From: Istiophorus platypterus | Lineage: Eukaryota; Chordata; Actinopteri; Istiophoriformes; Istiophoridae | Direction of reading: 5' to 3' | Length of the DNA stretch: 64,000 nt | Assembly (NCBI GenBank): GCA_016859345.1 | Contig: CM029124.1 | Coordinates: 20,037,980-20,101,979 of the forward strand | In this document: positions 48,660-61,590 of the stretch, one piece after another | How the letters are laid out: each line of letters starts with the position of its first letter | Numbering within the stretch: position 1 is the stretch's first letter | Notes under the pieces: generated by a model | The model's input: only the letters and a program-made list of their open reading frames with translations | Databases searched by the model: none | What the model was told of the DNA's origin: nothing | Translations under genes and position numbers: made by a program

Positions 48660-49345
48660 AATTGCAACAAATGTCAGTACACCCTTTATTAGTGAGATTC
48701 CCTTTATATATATATATATAAATATATATATATGTATTATATTTTGTTGTGCTTCTTCATTTTTGATGATGGATTCGATCCTCCTGAGCCTGTCTGATAT
48801 CAGTCTTGCATGAATCTGTGAATAGATGTTCTGCTATTCTTCTCTGATGATTCTTCTCAGCTGCTCTTTGCTGGAGGGGTTTTGTTTTGCTTCTGCTTTA
48901 AAATACTCCAAAGGTTCTCTGTTGGATTCAAGTCAGGGAATGTACTTGGCCAAGGTGCCTTTTTTTGCCCTTTAAAACATTGTTCTAAATGCTGGAAAAT
49001 TCCTCTCCTGACAGTCATCTTGACTGACTTGGGAGTCATCTTTTCATACTGTATTTGGGTACACAAACTTGTATTCATATGCCATCCACAGTATAAATGT
49101 CATAATAATAATCCCTGTGCCAAGTCAGAAACACTTGCCCGTCTGTTTCCCAATGCAAGGTTGTGTAAATAATGAATTGTGCGTGTTGTCCTTTTTCTAG
49201 GATGACCACTGCACCCTCTAGTATTGGTTGTATGGCTCTTCCTGTACCTCCTAAACACCACTTCAGTAGCATGATCCTCTTGTATCCTCTCTCATCTCTG
49301 TGAAATCTCATAATCTGGTTTCTTACTTGTTCAGGCAATTCCTTA
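48660..49345 (-). pseudogene. Degenerate Tc1/mariner transposase relic
   Basis: Minus-strand frames give two broken pieces of a Tc1-type transposase. The N-terminal piece (about 49,338-49,200) begins with a PEQVRNQIMRFHRDERGYKRI segment like the helix-turn-helix start of Tc1 transposases. The C-terminal piece (to about 48,740) has WPSTFPDLNPTENLW, the signature around the third catalytic acid, followed after a frame change near 48,860-48,875 by KEQLRRIIREEW. The catalytic-core middle is not recognisable. A GTCAGTACACCC block at 48673-48684 resembles terminal sequence of such elements. The element is inactive. Confidence 0.75.
48704..48734 (+). repeat. AT microsatellite
   Basis: Alternating TA run with one interruption, at the edge of the Tc1 relic. 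Confidence 0.85.
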
Positions 49346-49349
49346 CCAT

Positions 49350-52300
49350 GTGGAGTTGTGTAGCATGAGATACAGCCCAGGCCTAAACTGAGAAAGTTGT
49401 TATCTCATTTTGCAACATTGGTCACGTAATTAATCTTTATTGGATATCACAGGCATAATCACTTGTTGCATTTGGGCCCCGTATTTTCACTGTAGTCCGT
49501 CTAACCTGCTATTATACCTAAGATCAAAAACCCACACTTTAGCGCAAAAATAATACAATTATTTTGCATTTTAAGGTGATTTTTAAAAACCTTTTTTTCA
49601 GATTAAACAGTCTGAGAGGGGGGAAATATCTGTTGCTTAATACATACAGTACTATTAAACTGGTGAAAATGGGTCAGAAGTAGACATTGCTTTGTTCTAA
49701 GGGGACACAAGCCAGAGAGTTTGGGAGCCAGTGGTGTTTTTATACGCTGCCATCTGCCAGTGGTTTACACTGGATATTTCTGCAGGTTTCTGTTAAAAAA
49801 ACGAGGAAAAAAAAACCCCAATCAGGTCCCCCTTCCCTTTGCACGCCATGAGTGGCTCATGATGTGCGATGCTGAACTGCAGGGAGTAGAGAGAACAGAT
49901 GGTGTGTAGCTGCTAGACTCTGACTGCACCGGGTGCTGACACTTTCCATTTGAAGTTTTTTCCTTTTTTCTTCAATCAGGGAGGAGTGTTGATGAAACGA
50001 CATGCCCCATGTCAATTGCAGGGGTTTAAAAGAGGCTTCGAGATGGAGGGTCTGGTATTGACGTGGAGGAGACATGACTCCGTATGGATTCTCTGTGTCT
50101 TCTTGCCTCTCCTTGTACTATATATGGGTTCACTGTGAGATCATCCACCCGTCACCTCCTGCATACGAGTTTGGCATTAGAGTCAAGGAGAAAGTTTTTT
50201 TTTCCTCTTTCCATATACTGTAGCATGAAATACTACTTCACGGCAGACATTTACAGGAATAGTCTGATTTTTTTCCCATTATGTCAATATTGCTTGTCTG
50301 TATTTCTTTTCTCTATAAACGTATCAAACTCAGAAATGGATACACTGCTTTTCAAACATATTCAAATGATTTTTATCATTGTATCAGCCTAGAAAAATAT
50401 CTTGCGCCTTACTACTGTTTTGACCCACATTTAGTTACTTCAATCTAGCAAAACAGATGAACAGAAGTTCTGATGCTGATACACTTCCTGTATCTAATGA
50501 ACAGCTCAGTTTCTGAACACGGTGTCAAATATGTGCATTCTACTCATCCAACTGTGACAGATACACTGCTAAAACTGGTTTGATCATTTTCTTAAAAACA
50601 AATCAAAATAAAGGACATTGTGCTCACACAGACACAAAGAAACATAGCACAGACATGCTTACACACAAACAAAAACACAAAAACACAAATTTACACAGTG
50701 CAAATTGCTAAATATTTCTCTGTTCTACAACACTGGAAAAAGCAATACTTACTAGCAAAAACTGACTAATGTATCAGAGGAAACAGCATTTTAATGACAG
50801 ATTCTTGTGAACCTCCCTGCCAGCAGAAAATATAGAGTGCCATATATTTAGTTGTTGATGACATACTGATGAAAATTCAATCTCTGCTAAAATATTCATT
50901 TGAATCTATTTTGTGTCATGATGCTCATATTTTGGGTTCATAAATCTGTATACAAATGACTTATTGGCACAACTTGTCAATATGATGCACAAAATAGAGG
51001 TTGTGGTAATTTGAAGTATAAATGGAATCATGTTTCTCATGCATCCTTCCCCTCAGGGAAATTGGAAATTTTTGCAAAAATTTCTCTTTTAGCAGGGATG
51101 ATATGACTTATGTCATTATATATTTGAATAAAGTGGATTTTTTTTCCAATGCAATGGAGGCATGCTCCACACTCTTCAAACAAGTTTCCATTAACACACT
51201 AATGCAAACACTTTATAGTATAGGAGAATATCTAGTATGCATCCCTTCAAATTTAGATCTACAAAACATAAAGGGGAGACAAATAAATATTTTAGTGCAA
51301 TTTTAAGGATACCCTCACATCTAATGACTCAGTCGAAATAATCAAAGACTTTCAGGTGAGCTAGTGAATTACGTTCCACACTGAACATCCTGGGGGTCTT
51401 TTCTCAAGGCCTCATGAAAAATGAAGCAGGATCCCAGATGCTGATAAGGGCTGGTGACAGATGGCCACCAGAGAGACTGATAGCCAGACGCCTCTTTTGT
51501 CTCACCTGGCTGAGAGGAACGGGACCTCTGACCTGGCCCGCAGAGGCGCAAGGGAACCTTTGTTGTTGGTATAGCATGGCAGCACCAATGGACAAAAAAG
51601 GGGCCCTCTCTGCTGGGCAGCAACCTTCTCCTCTGATCAGTAACATGTGCTCTGAGGACAGAATCACCTGTGTTTCTGTGGAGTCTGTCCATGATGTGGG
51701 TAGAGCTGCAGTGTTTATCTGATGGTATATGGCTGAGGGAGATCAAATGATCAGCACTGCTATGGCCTGATGGGTTTGCACATCACAATATGGTAATAAT
51801 AATAAACTTACAGCATGTGGTCCTCGAGCAGAGTGTGCAACGAGTCTCATTGGAAGTTACAAAACAGTTGGTGTAGGTGGGGGATGGGGAGGATCTCTTT
51901 TAGAGTCATTAAAGGTGCATTTATTCATTTTCTTTTTAATATAAAATTAGATCAACTGACAACATGTGACATGAAAGGGGTCACTCATAGTGAATAACCC
52001 ACGGAGAGTTGTTATCCAATTCTTCAACTGCCCTCACCACTATGGAGTGTTCTAGCTTCTTCCAGCTGATTTGTCAGGTTCTACAGCCAGCCCAACTAGT
52101 TTGTGAATATTGTGAAGCATCCAGTAGCTACAGGGCAAGATATTTCCCTCAGGATATGGTAGAGACAAGACCAGTGCTAAAAGGTGAGTGAATATACACA
52201 TGCATGTGTTGTTTAGCCACATACATGGTGGCTCTTCTGCCACAACGGCTTTACAGAGTGCCAAAGTGAAACCAGAACTTCTAGGATCTGTTTCAGAATT

Positions 52301-55300
52301 AAGAAAGCCTCATTAAAATGACCAAATTATTACCAGATTACCAAATGTCTACATAAGGTAAATCTTTGAAGCACAGTCTAATAATTTTTGTGTTATATCT
52401 CTTTAAAATACATAATTTCCTGTTGGGCAATCCTTGGTAATATGTACCCAGCTCAACGGAAAGAGGTGAGTCCATTGGCCAAGTGTCTGCAGTGTGTACT
52501 CACAGTGGGACACAGGCGGCCAATGGTGAGGACATTTTCAGCCAGCAGAAATTACTGCTAAAAATAGAAGGGACATTACAAAGGGTGGATGTCAAAGATG
52601 CAAAGTAACCAAGTTATGATGACCTAATTCATTCAAAATAATTCATTACTTCTTTAAGTAAAAGCAAGCCTAGTGTATTTTAAAATCAAGAAAATACATA
52701 AATAGTAATAACAGTACATCAAATTAACCTACAGAATATGCTGATGTTAACATAGTTCACTAACTCTCACATTTCATTTTCCTTGACAGCTGATGGCACC
52801 AACATCTCTTCTTTATTTTTGAATTTAGAAAGATTATACAATACATTTTCTCATTTTGTGACTTAGTTTGGTTTTTATCATGAAAGAGTTATATAAGAAG
52901 AAGAGATCACCCTGATGGGTAAATGCTGACATCCGGCCAGCATCCACATTAGCAATGGTCTTGACTTCTCAGAATTTATTGCCTCTTTATTGCAAATGGT
53001 TTAACCTGAGGGCACATAAAGTACGTGTTAAAGATGTTTTTAGGACTTAGCTCATTTTTCCCGACTGAGGAATGGTGAGTAAGCTGCTGATGATGTGTTG
53101 GGACTTGGATTTACAAAGCTTGGTATGGTGTGCTAGTAAGCTAATGATGACCCAGACTATTCCTGGAATGATGTTAGTGACTCAAACTGGCTTGCACGGG
53201 GAGCAGTGTGTTTGGAGCACAGATAATTGTTGGGTCTTATTGCCTAATCCTACCGCTGGATTATCATTCTCATGGCATGTGTCTGTGTGAGATACAGTAA
53301 TACTTTATGTACACTATATTGTATCTGGTTGAATCACCATTGCTCTACCCTGTTTTGTTCCCCCAGCAGTCTTATAATTGAGGACAGTTTCAACACACCA
53401 ACAAAGCCAATGTTGGTTAATACTTACCTGTTTATACCTTATTTGTGATTGTAATTTTATCCACAACAGGGTTTTGGTGATCTATTTATTTGTTTTGATC
53501 AAATTTACCTAAGGTGAAGGTTAGATGTCAGCTAATTTGACTTAGCACCTCTTATCTTTAAATTCCACAGATTAGGTTGATTAATTCCAACTGTATCTCC
53601 TGTATATCACAGCCTTCCTTCAGGTCAATTATGGCCCTTCACTAACACCACAGTGTTTAAATACCCTTTGGCACATCATGCACACACACATTCCCTTAAC
53701 GCATTTGACTTCTGCAGAGTCGGAAGTTATGTGAAAAGTAGGTTAGAAGGTAGGGTAGAAGGTTTTTTCCCCCCATCCCCCTAAATCCAAACCCAGGAAG
53801 CTGCAAGGGGTTTGATAAAAAGAGACAGACAAAATGGCACCACAGTGTTGTTTACTGTACCTGTCCTGATGGTTATTTTCCAACTGAACATCAAAGCCAA
53901 AAAACTGAGCCAACTGTGGAAACACAATGGCAGCCACCAGCTAATACATCAGTGTTAAAAATAGAAATGTGGCAATATCACGTACTGCACAGGTAGACAA
54001 GCATTTTTTAGGAAATTTGTCTACTGGTGCACAGGAGTGAGTGGGATATGCAGACCGTGAATACACTGTTTTATTTTATTAACATCACCAAGGAGGTTTC
54101 TTCTCAGTCTTTCACACCAGGTTCCAGTTGAGGTGAATTTCTTTATTTCCCAAGATGGGATGGAGATCCCTTTAATACACTGATAAATGCTTGTAAAAAA
54201 ATAATATCTACTGCTGACATTGTTGTATGAAGGTAGACTCATGTCATACTTAAGTGAGCCCCGTTCAAATCTATTACGATCAAGATAATTGGTTTGCAAT
54301 GAAAATGTTATGGAATTAAAACATATGATAATCACTTCCCTTTAGTATTTGATGATTAACGCTATATTTTATTAATGACCTTTGACCCTGTGTCTTTAAT
54401 ACTTCAACTGTATGCTTCTCTTCTACCCTCTTTGCTCACACGTACAGAATTTTAAAACCGTCAAATTCTCATTAAAGCTTTTCTCCTTTACATGTTTTAC
54501 TGTTTCTGTTGTTAGACAACATAACAAGTATGAATTAATGACTTAAATGTAGCTAAGAAGGATGACATGTTAACCAGCAGTCAATTCATAGACATTTCCA
54601 AGCTGCTGCTCTGCTACAAAAAATCCTAATATTAGAACTGCGACACTGTCTGACAAAATCACCATGGAGAAGTTAAAGACAAGTGCTGTGGTGTGATTTC
54701 GGCTGTAATTACTTGTAAACTGATCACTCAGAGTGAAAGTTAGAAGCTCGTTCACATCTATACAGCTGCTGTACGGTCAATTGAATGAGATGCATAGAGA
54801 GGTGTGTCTGTGACAAAGAGACTGAGCTGGCAACACTGCCTGTAAATGCCAAGTTGATGATGCAATAGAAAACTGTTTGTGCCAATTTAATTTTGAAGAG
54901 CAAAGGTCCCAACACTCACCCGGCCAACCAGTGGTGTAACTTCAGCACTTAGTCGCACGGCATTCGGCTGACCTTTATCACGCACAAGCTCAATCCCTCA
55001 CTCTGCTAATACTTGCATATTTCTACTTGATAATTATTTTAAAAGTAGGACTTCTATTTGTGTAAGGTTTAGAAGTTAAATTAATACATATATTTGAGTT
55101 AATTTACATAAAATATGTTTGCAACTTTTACACAGTTAACTATTCCCATACTTATCTGTACACAAGTATTATTCATATAATTCGTATTTAAAACAGTTAC
55201 AATGAAGTGCTGAATCTACCTTTGTGGTCCACTCATGTTTACCTCAGGCACAGTCCTTCTAGCCTTTGATTGGTTGGTTCACTCACATGTGAGTCAGAAT

Positions 55301-55600
55301 AAGGAAGTGTTGTTGTTGTTGTGAAGCTGATCAAGTTGGGAGAACAGTGAAGTGCAGGTTAAGAAAGTGATCCATCTTGATTCTGCTTATTCTACTTGTT
55401 AAGACTGATTCAACCAACCTATCAAACCCTCAAGTTACACTTGTAACAGTGTTTTTACATCATAGATAACTTGCCATAACCATTCTTATCCTAAACTTAA
55501 CCATACCATTTATAATGCAAAGTTATTGTGGAAATCAAGGATGTAAAGTAAGCATCTTTGAATGAAATCATCCAATTTTCTGTTCTTTTCTGCTGAGACT
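49350..55600. other. Intergenic region, no gene recognised
   Basis: AT-rich DNA. A GC-richer, complex block lies at about 51,370-51,760. An exon-like segment at 52,066-52,183 has acceptor and donor signals but no recognisable peptide. No transposon ends were identified. Confidence 0.5.
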
Positions 55601-55613
55601 GTAGGGTCGTATC

Positions 55614-55830
55614 ATGTGGCAAATTGTATAGGGCTGCACTAACAGGGCACTTTTATCCAAAGCACTTTACAATTTGCTTCTCATTCATCTTTTCACAACC
55701 ACACACACACACAAATGACAGCGAGCATGCCGAGAACTAGTCTCACCATTGCAAGCATCTCGGGTTCAGTACCTTGCCCAAGGACACAGGAGGAAAGGGG
55801 GATCACACCACCAACCCTGTGATTAATGGT
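55614..55830 (+). repeat. Teleost interspersed repeat, copy 1
   Basis: The blocks 'caaagcactttacaatttgc', 'tctcattcat', 'gggttcagtaccttgcccaa' and 'ggacacaggagga' are the middle and 3' part of a repeat widespread in ray-finned fish; its 5' part is better seen at 61,355-61,590. Confidence 0.6.
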
Positions 55831-58800
55831 CAATTTTTCAATGTAGACCATCAAACTCTTCTGCACAAACCAACATAAATTAATATTTACTGACCTAAAA
55901 TACACGTAGGTCTATTTTTGATCTGTCCTGGCTTTGTATGCTGATTGTAAATGATAGTAAATACAACAACTATCACTTTTGGACTCATTAAGGCTAGAGG
56001 ATGACAAGAATTACTTTAAGTTTATCAGGTCATTGAAACCATCCTATCTTTTTCTATTAGAAAAGGAAGCATCTATAATGCATACAGTGTCCCATGTTTT
56101 ATTATGCAGAGCACTTAGTCAAGCAGCTGGAGACGTGTCTAGACCGTCAAGTACATCCAAAAAAAATCAGTCAGCAGAAAGTGTTAAATAAGATCTTTAC
56201 AAATGAGTATTTTTAAAAGTATCTGTTGCTCTGTTGGACCTGAAAGTGACTTAACAGATTAGATCTTTGCATGGGTGTCATGGGAGTCTTTTTTAAATAA
56301 ATAATGTACCAGTCCCATTACTTAGCAAATGTATTCTTCATCTGAGCGTGGCATTTTCGTTTCTTTTATTTTGGACATTCACACTGATATGTAATGCTGC
56401 CTTGTCTCTGTTAAACATGCTTCCTGTAGGCATTCATCTCATTCTTCTGTTGTGCTATCATCCTCCTTACTGTGCCAGAAATACCCCTCCAGCCCTGTCC
56501 CACTGAGCTGAGTCCTTCCAGTGCTTTCAGGAAAATCTTGATATCTATGCAAGCTCAACATTTATCTGATGTAACAGACTCTAATAGCTACTTCTGAGAG
56601 ATTCTTCATTAGATATTGCACTGTTCTGTGAATCCTCCCCTCCCTTGCTCGATCTTTTCGTGAGAAGACGGTGCAGCAGGAGAGTTGTCAGGGCAGAGCC
56701 GCCACACGTGATGGTTGCGCTGTAACAATAACTCGTCGACAGCTCATCTTACCCTAAACACCCTCATCTGCTCCCATCTACTGAGCAGCAAAGGCCAAGT
56801 CCTGCTATTCATAAATCATACATAGTCTATGAACATTCTGAAAACAGGTAGCCAATAATATTAAAAAATCAATGCAACAAAAATGCATCGTGATATATGA
56901 TCTTTAAAAAATTCAACCCAAAATCAATAAAGCACCTCTGGATCTTGGCGCTAGTTCCAGAGGTGTTTTGAAAGGGTTTGTGGCTGCAGAGCAGTTCTCC
57001 CTGCAGGTGTGTTTGCATGCATACGTGTGCCCTCGAGAGTCAGAAGATTACAGAGAATCGCGTGCTTCTGCCGCTACAACCTTGTCCATCCAGTTTGGTG
57101 TGTTCCAGCCTGACACACACTCTCTATTACCTGGTGACAAACAGAAATGTAAACTACAAAGAATGTTAACACAAAAAAAGGACATCCAGATACACAGGGC
57201 AGAACACAGACACTTTTATGAATGGAAACAGTCATTCCCAATAACCATTCATAAATCCACCCGAATGTACATCCTTCATCTATGCCTGCACATACAGGAT
57301 GAGTCTGGGTTCTACAGGGAGAAGGAAATACAACAAGCTACAATGTTGCGAATTAAATGTCTTAATGTTGCTTTTTTTGGCCACTTCCATCTCTCATCTA
57401 AGACATGTACACAGCTCACACATACAAGCTTAAATTTCAATAGCTATTTTTACCTCCTGGAAAATTTGCAGCGCTTGTGCACTGCAAACGCACTTGCCAG
57501 CTGAATCTGTGTCCTGTCCATGGGAGCCAATCCAAACACAGAGAGGAAGCATATGTTCCTCAAGCTTGTAAAAGTTATCTGAGGCTGTCAGTGCACATCA
57601 AAGCCCTGCTGAGACATAAGTAATCCAGAGTGACAGACCAGCCTCTCACCTTTCTGCCAGAGTACCAAAGCCATGACAGCACTTCTTTTTTTTTTTTTTT
57701 TCCAATCTCAAATCAGAGAAACAAAACAATCCAACACAATCCTGGCAGAGGTTCGTACACCTTGTTAACCGCCTCGGCAGCCACGGCGCCTGGCGTTACA
57801 CTGGGAGTGGATACATAGCGTGGCAGCATGAGAAAGTTGCAGACCACTCAGAAAAAATGCAGTGTGGTTTGTGAATTTCTGCACAACTGATCATAGTCTC
57901 AATCATACTGTAAATGGAGGGTTGCCAGTCCTTTTTTAAAGCCTCAATGGAAACAGAATACACATTCTCAGTGGATGGACCATGATGCATCAGGGCTGTG
58001 AGATCTTATTATATTAACAGTGAGCAGCTGGAGGTCACTCTGTCGATGCAGACAGGAGGGAGGGACTCAGTCCGAGCATATGTAGACAGACCAACGCTAG
58101 GATCTAATTAGAGTCCAGTCTGAGTTATTAGAGCATGTCGACCGTTGAACACACCCAAACAGTGGCTGAGGACAAGCACCTACATTTTTTTGACCAGAAC
58201 TGGACCTGTCACCATTGCTATTGTAGGTTCATCTACACCATAACAACCATCATACACAATTGTTACTGTTAAATTAGTCAAAGATGAAAATATGGCTTTT
58301 GAGAGGAAAGGATACTTTTTTGGTGGGACAGTGGTGTCTCAAGTTGCGGAAATACAAAATTCAGTTCTCAATTCCAATTCTAGTTGCCGACAGAAAGATA
58401 CTGATGACTAAAATTTAAATGGAACCATTTTGTTTCTAAAAAAGTAAAAGGCACAGAAAAGAAAAAATAAATTGGAAGACTGCATTTGTACAGCTAATTC
58501 AAAATACCATTTAGATAAAGCAGTATAAATAGAGTCACCAGCTAGTTGTCAACGTTCTCTGTCTGCTGTTTGGTGCCAGGAAAGTTGAGTAAAGTGGGTT
58601 TATCAAAGCTTTTGCACTCATTACCGTTGCCTGACGAGAGCTGTGGGAGTCACCCAAAACAGTGAAGTCCATAAAATTGAATCAACATGCTAAAAGATGC
58701 TAAAACGGTTTGTAGGGTGGAGGAAAACTATAGAGCCGAGCAACAACTACTGACATCAAAAAATTTTAAAGTGCAGTTTAATGTAAAATTACATAGTTTC

Positions 58801-61350
58801 TCTTCTTCATTTCAAATTAAAGGAGTCTCAGTGTGGCAAAGTGTTGAAAGACTTAGAGGGGTGACCATTGTTGCACCACAACACCACCACTGACAAAAGA
58901 GTTCACTGCTCCTTCTCCCACGCCCCCTAAATCCCTTGCTGCATTTCAGATTGATTGTCCAAGACCTCTGCTGTCACCTTTATCTACAACATGGTGAGGA
59001 GCTGTGACATTCTGAAAATGTTGTGGCAACATGATGAGAACGTCATGCTTTAGAGACCTGTCACCATGGTCTCACAGTCAGTTTGGAGCCTTCTTTTTGT
59101 GTGTGTGTGTAGTGCGTGTGACGGTTTCCTTCCAACACAACAGGGTTATTTACTTGGCGACAGTTCTTTTGTTGTACAGGGGCCAAATCACCACTATTCT
59201 CCGGTCACATTAACTCCCACAGCCTAGAGTCTGAGTTTGAACTCTGCTTTAATACTAAGTGGATTTTGAATGGCTGAAGCCTGATTTATCTAAGTCTCAG
59301 ATAATGAGTTGCCAGGCTTTACCAATAAGTACTAAGTACTTACTATTTAAAAAAAGGGACAGAGGTAAAGGATTAAAATTGCAACAATCATTGTTTTCGA
59401 TAAATAATACATGCTCATTTATTTCTGTTTGGTTTCCTCTTCCGTGATGACTGCTGCCAAAAAGTGCCAGCCTGTATCTAAAGATAACTAGGACTGGGAA
59501 AGCACACGTCAACAAGTTTAAAAACTACACCTTGTACCTGTCAATTAAATGCAAGTGATTATATTTCACTATTCATTAGAGGAAGTGTGCCATCCAAAGT
59601 AAACATGCGTGTATATGCGTGACGTCTGTCCCTCTCCTAATGTGATAAAAATAAGAACAAATTTACACAGTTGCGTCACGCTGGTCTGTTGAACTAAACC
59701 CTCCCTAACCAACGATAGTGATGAATCTCATCCTGAGATCTGACCAGCTGAAGCATTGATAGAAGGAAGCTCCTTGTTGCCAAATTCAACACTACTGAAA
59801 CAGTTTTTAAATGAATGTGAGGATACCTTATATTACTAGGGAGGATTCTTTATATCAGTTTAATAAATTTTATTTTAAAAGTATTGAATGATGACTATAA
59901 AGTCATTTTTTTTAAACAAAATATCTATATTTAAAAACATACTGTCTTTTTAATGTTTAATAATTAACTCCAAGAAATTAATAATTTTGGATCAAAGTAA
60001 CCAAATAAAACAGAGAACTCAGTGACCTTTGAATGTGTGTGTGCATCACTGCAGTTGGTTTTTAGCTCAGATGATAAGGTATGTTTTGCTCTTTCTGTAT
60101 TCCTCCACCCTTCCTTCTCTCAATAGAATCAGATCCACTGGGACTCTATTTTATTTCTGTCAGGGGTTTTTAGACATTGGTGGGGGAAGAGGGATGTGGG
60201 TGGAGAGGAAGTAGTTTGTTTCCACTGTAGGTTATAGAAACATACTACGCACTGGTATTCATTTCTCTTGGTAGGTCTTCTTTTTATAGTATAAAGGACC
60301 ACCCATATCATGTTCCCTCAGTAATCATTTCTAAAATAATAAGGATTTTTTTCCCCTTGACTCTCTGTATATTTCATATGCATTAATAACAGCATATTAG
60401 AGAACGTAAAGACCTACAGACCTTGGTGTAAATAGGAGATGCAGGTTGAGATGTAGAACACCACAATTAAATTGAAGAATAAACATTCAGTTAAAGATCG
60501 ACTTCAATAAGGGATTTAATACATTTTCCAGCTGCAGCAAATGTGTTTGTAATTCAAATAAATAAATAATATTACACCTATCAAGATCAGCAGCTATAAA
60601 GTTTTTTGTAAAGGGCAGGCACGAGATAATAAAATCAAGTGAAAACCATAATAAAAAATTATTTAACTACAATGTAAGAACAAGTGATAAGATTAAATAC
60701 TAAACACACATGAACACATACATTTTCATGTATATAAGACATATAATACTTACAATATATACATGCACCTGTAGCTCCTCAATAAAATAAAATAAAAACA
60801 AGTTAAAGGACGTAATCACGTGGAGGCAAAGGACAGAGAAAGGCATTTCCATTCCTCGATTGTGCATGGTCATGTAATAATAATACTATGTTATAAAATA
60901 AAACACTGTAAAATATCATCTCCAAAGCACAATTAAAAATCATGATTTCCCTCATTTTTCTCAACCCACAGCAGATCCTGTCATTCTGAACCATTAATGA
61001 ATTAATAGAGTTAAAAAATAAAGGGAGATCAACTGAAAACGACAGAAATGTCAGTAAAACAACAACCTTCACTTGCATGATTTAATATGCCTCCATATGA
61101 CACAATTTGATAGACAGTAATGGCGTTTCAGCCGCAACCACAGGCCCAGAGGAAATAACAATCCCCCAGTGAAACAATAAGCTGAGGACATACAGTTCAG
61201 GGCCTGAATAGACTCTCATATGGGACTATAGGGGATTGATGTAATGTTGCTTCCTCCTGCAAGACCCGTGCCCACATGATGCCGGGTCAGTGAACTGAAC
61301 ACAACCGCACTTTGCATTAGTTGATAGAAGAAATGTCAGGATAACATATA
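55831..61350. other. Intergenic region, no gene recognised
   Basis: No coding exon, transposon terminus or long tandem repeat was recognised. Only short poly-T/A runs (for example 57,685-57,701) and AT-rich DNA. The 178-codon open frame at 56,968-57,504 has no recognisable similarity. Confidence 0.5.
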
Positions 61351-61354
61351 AAAT

Positions 61355-61590
61355 GAATGGTAAATAGACTGTACTTACATAACACTTTTCTAGTCTTATC
61401 GCCCACTCACAGTGCTTTTACACTACATGTCACATTCACCCATTCACACACATAGTCATACAGCTGTTTTCTATAAAAACAGGGCTTTCTGTCCACACAC
61501 ACATACATCCACACACTGATTCAGACAGGAGGAGCAGAGGATTGAACCACCGACCTTCCAGTTTGTTGATGACCCACAGCCACCCATAAA
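61355..61590 (+). repeat. Teleost interspersed repeat, copy 2
   Basis: The blocks 'tggtaaatagactgtactta', 'cttttctagtcttatcgccc', 'cactacatgtcacattcacc' and 'ggattgaaccaccgaccttc' match the same widespread fish repeat as 55,614-55,830, in the same orientation. The central portion differs. Confidence 0.65.

Noticed and set aside
51369..51746. 125-codon minus-strand frame and 102-codon plus-strand frame overlapping it
   Set aside because: Both strands are open because the block is GC-richer; neither product has domain features.
56968..57504. 178-codon open frame
   Set aside because: Opens with a non-ATG codon, has irregular composition and matches no family I know.
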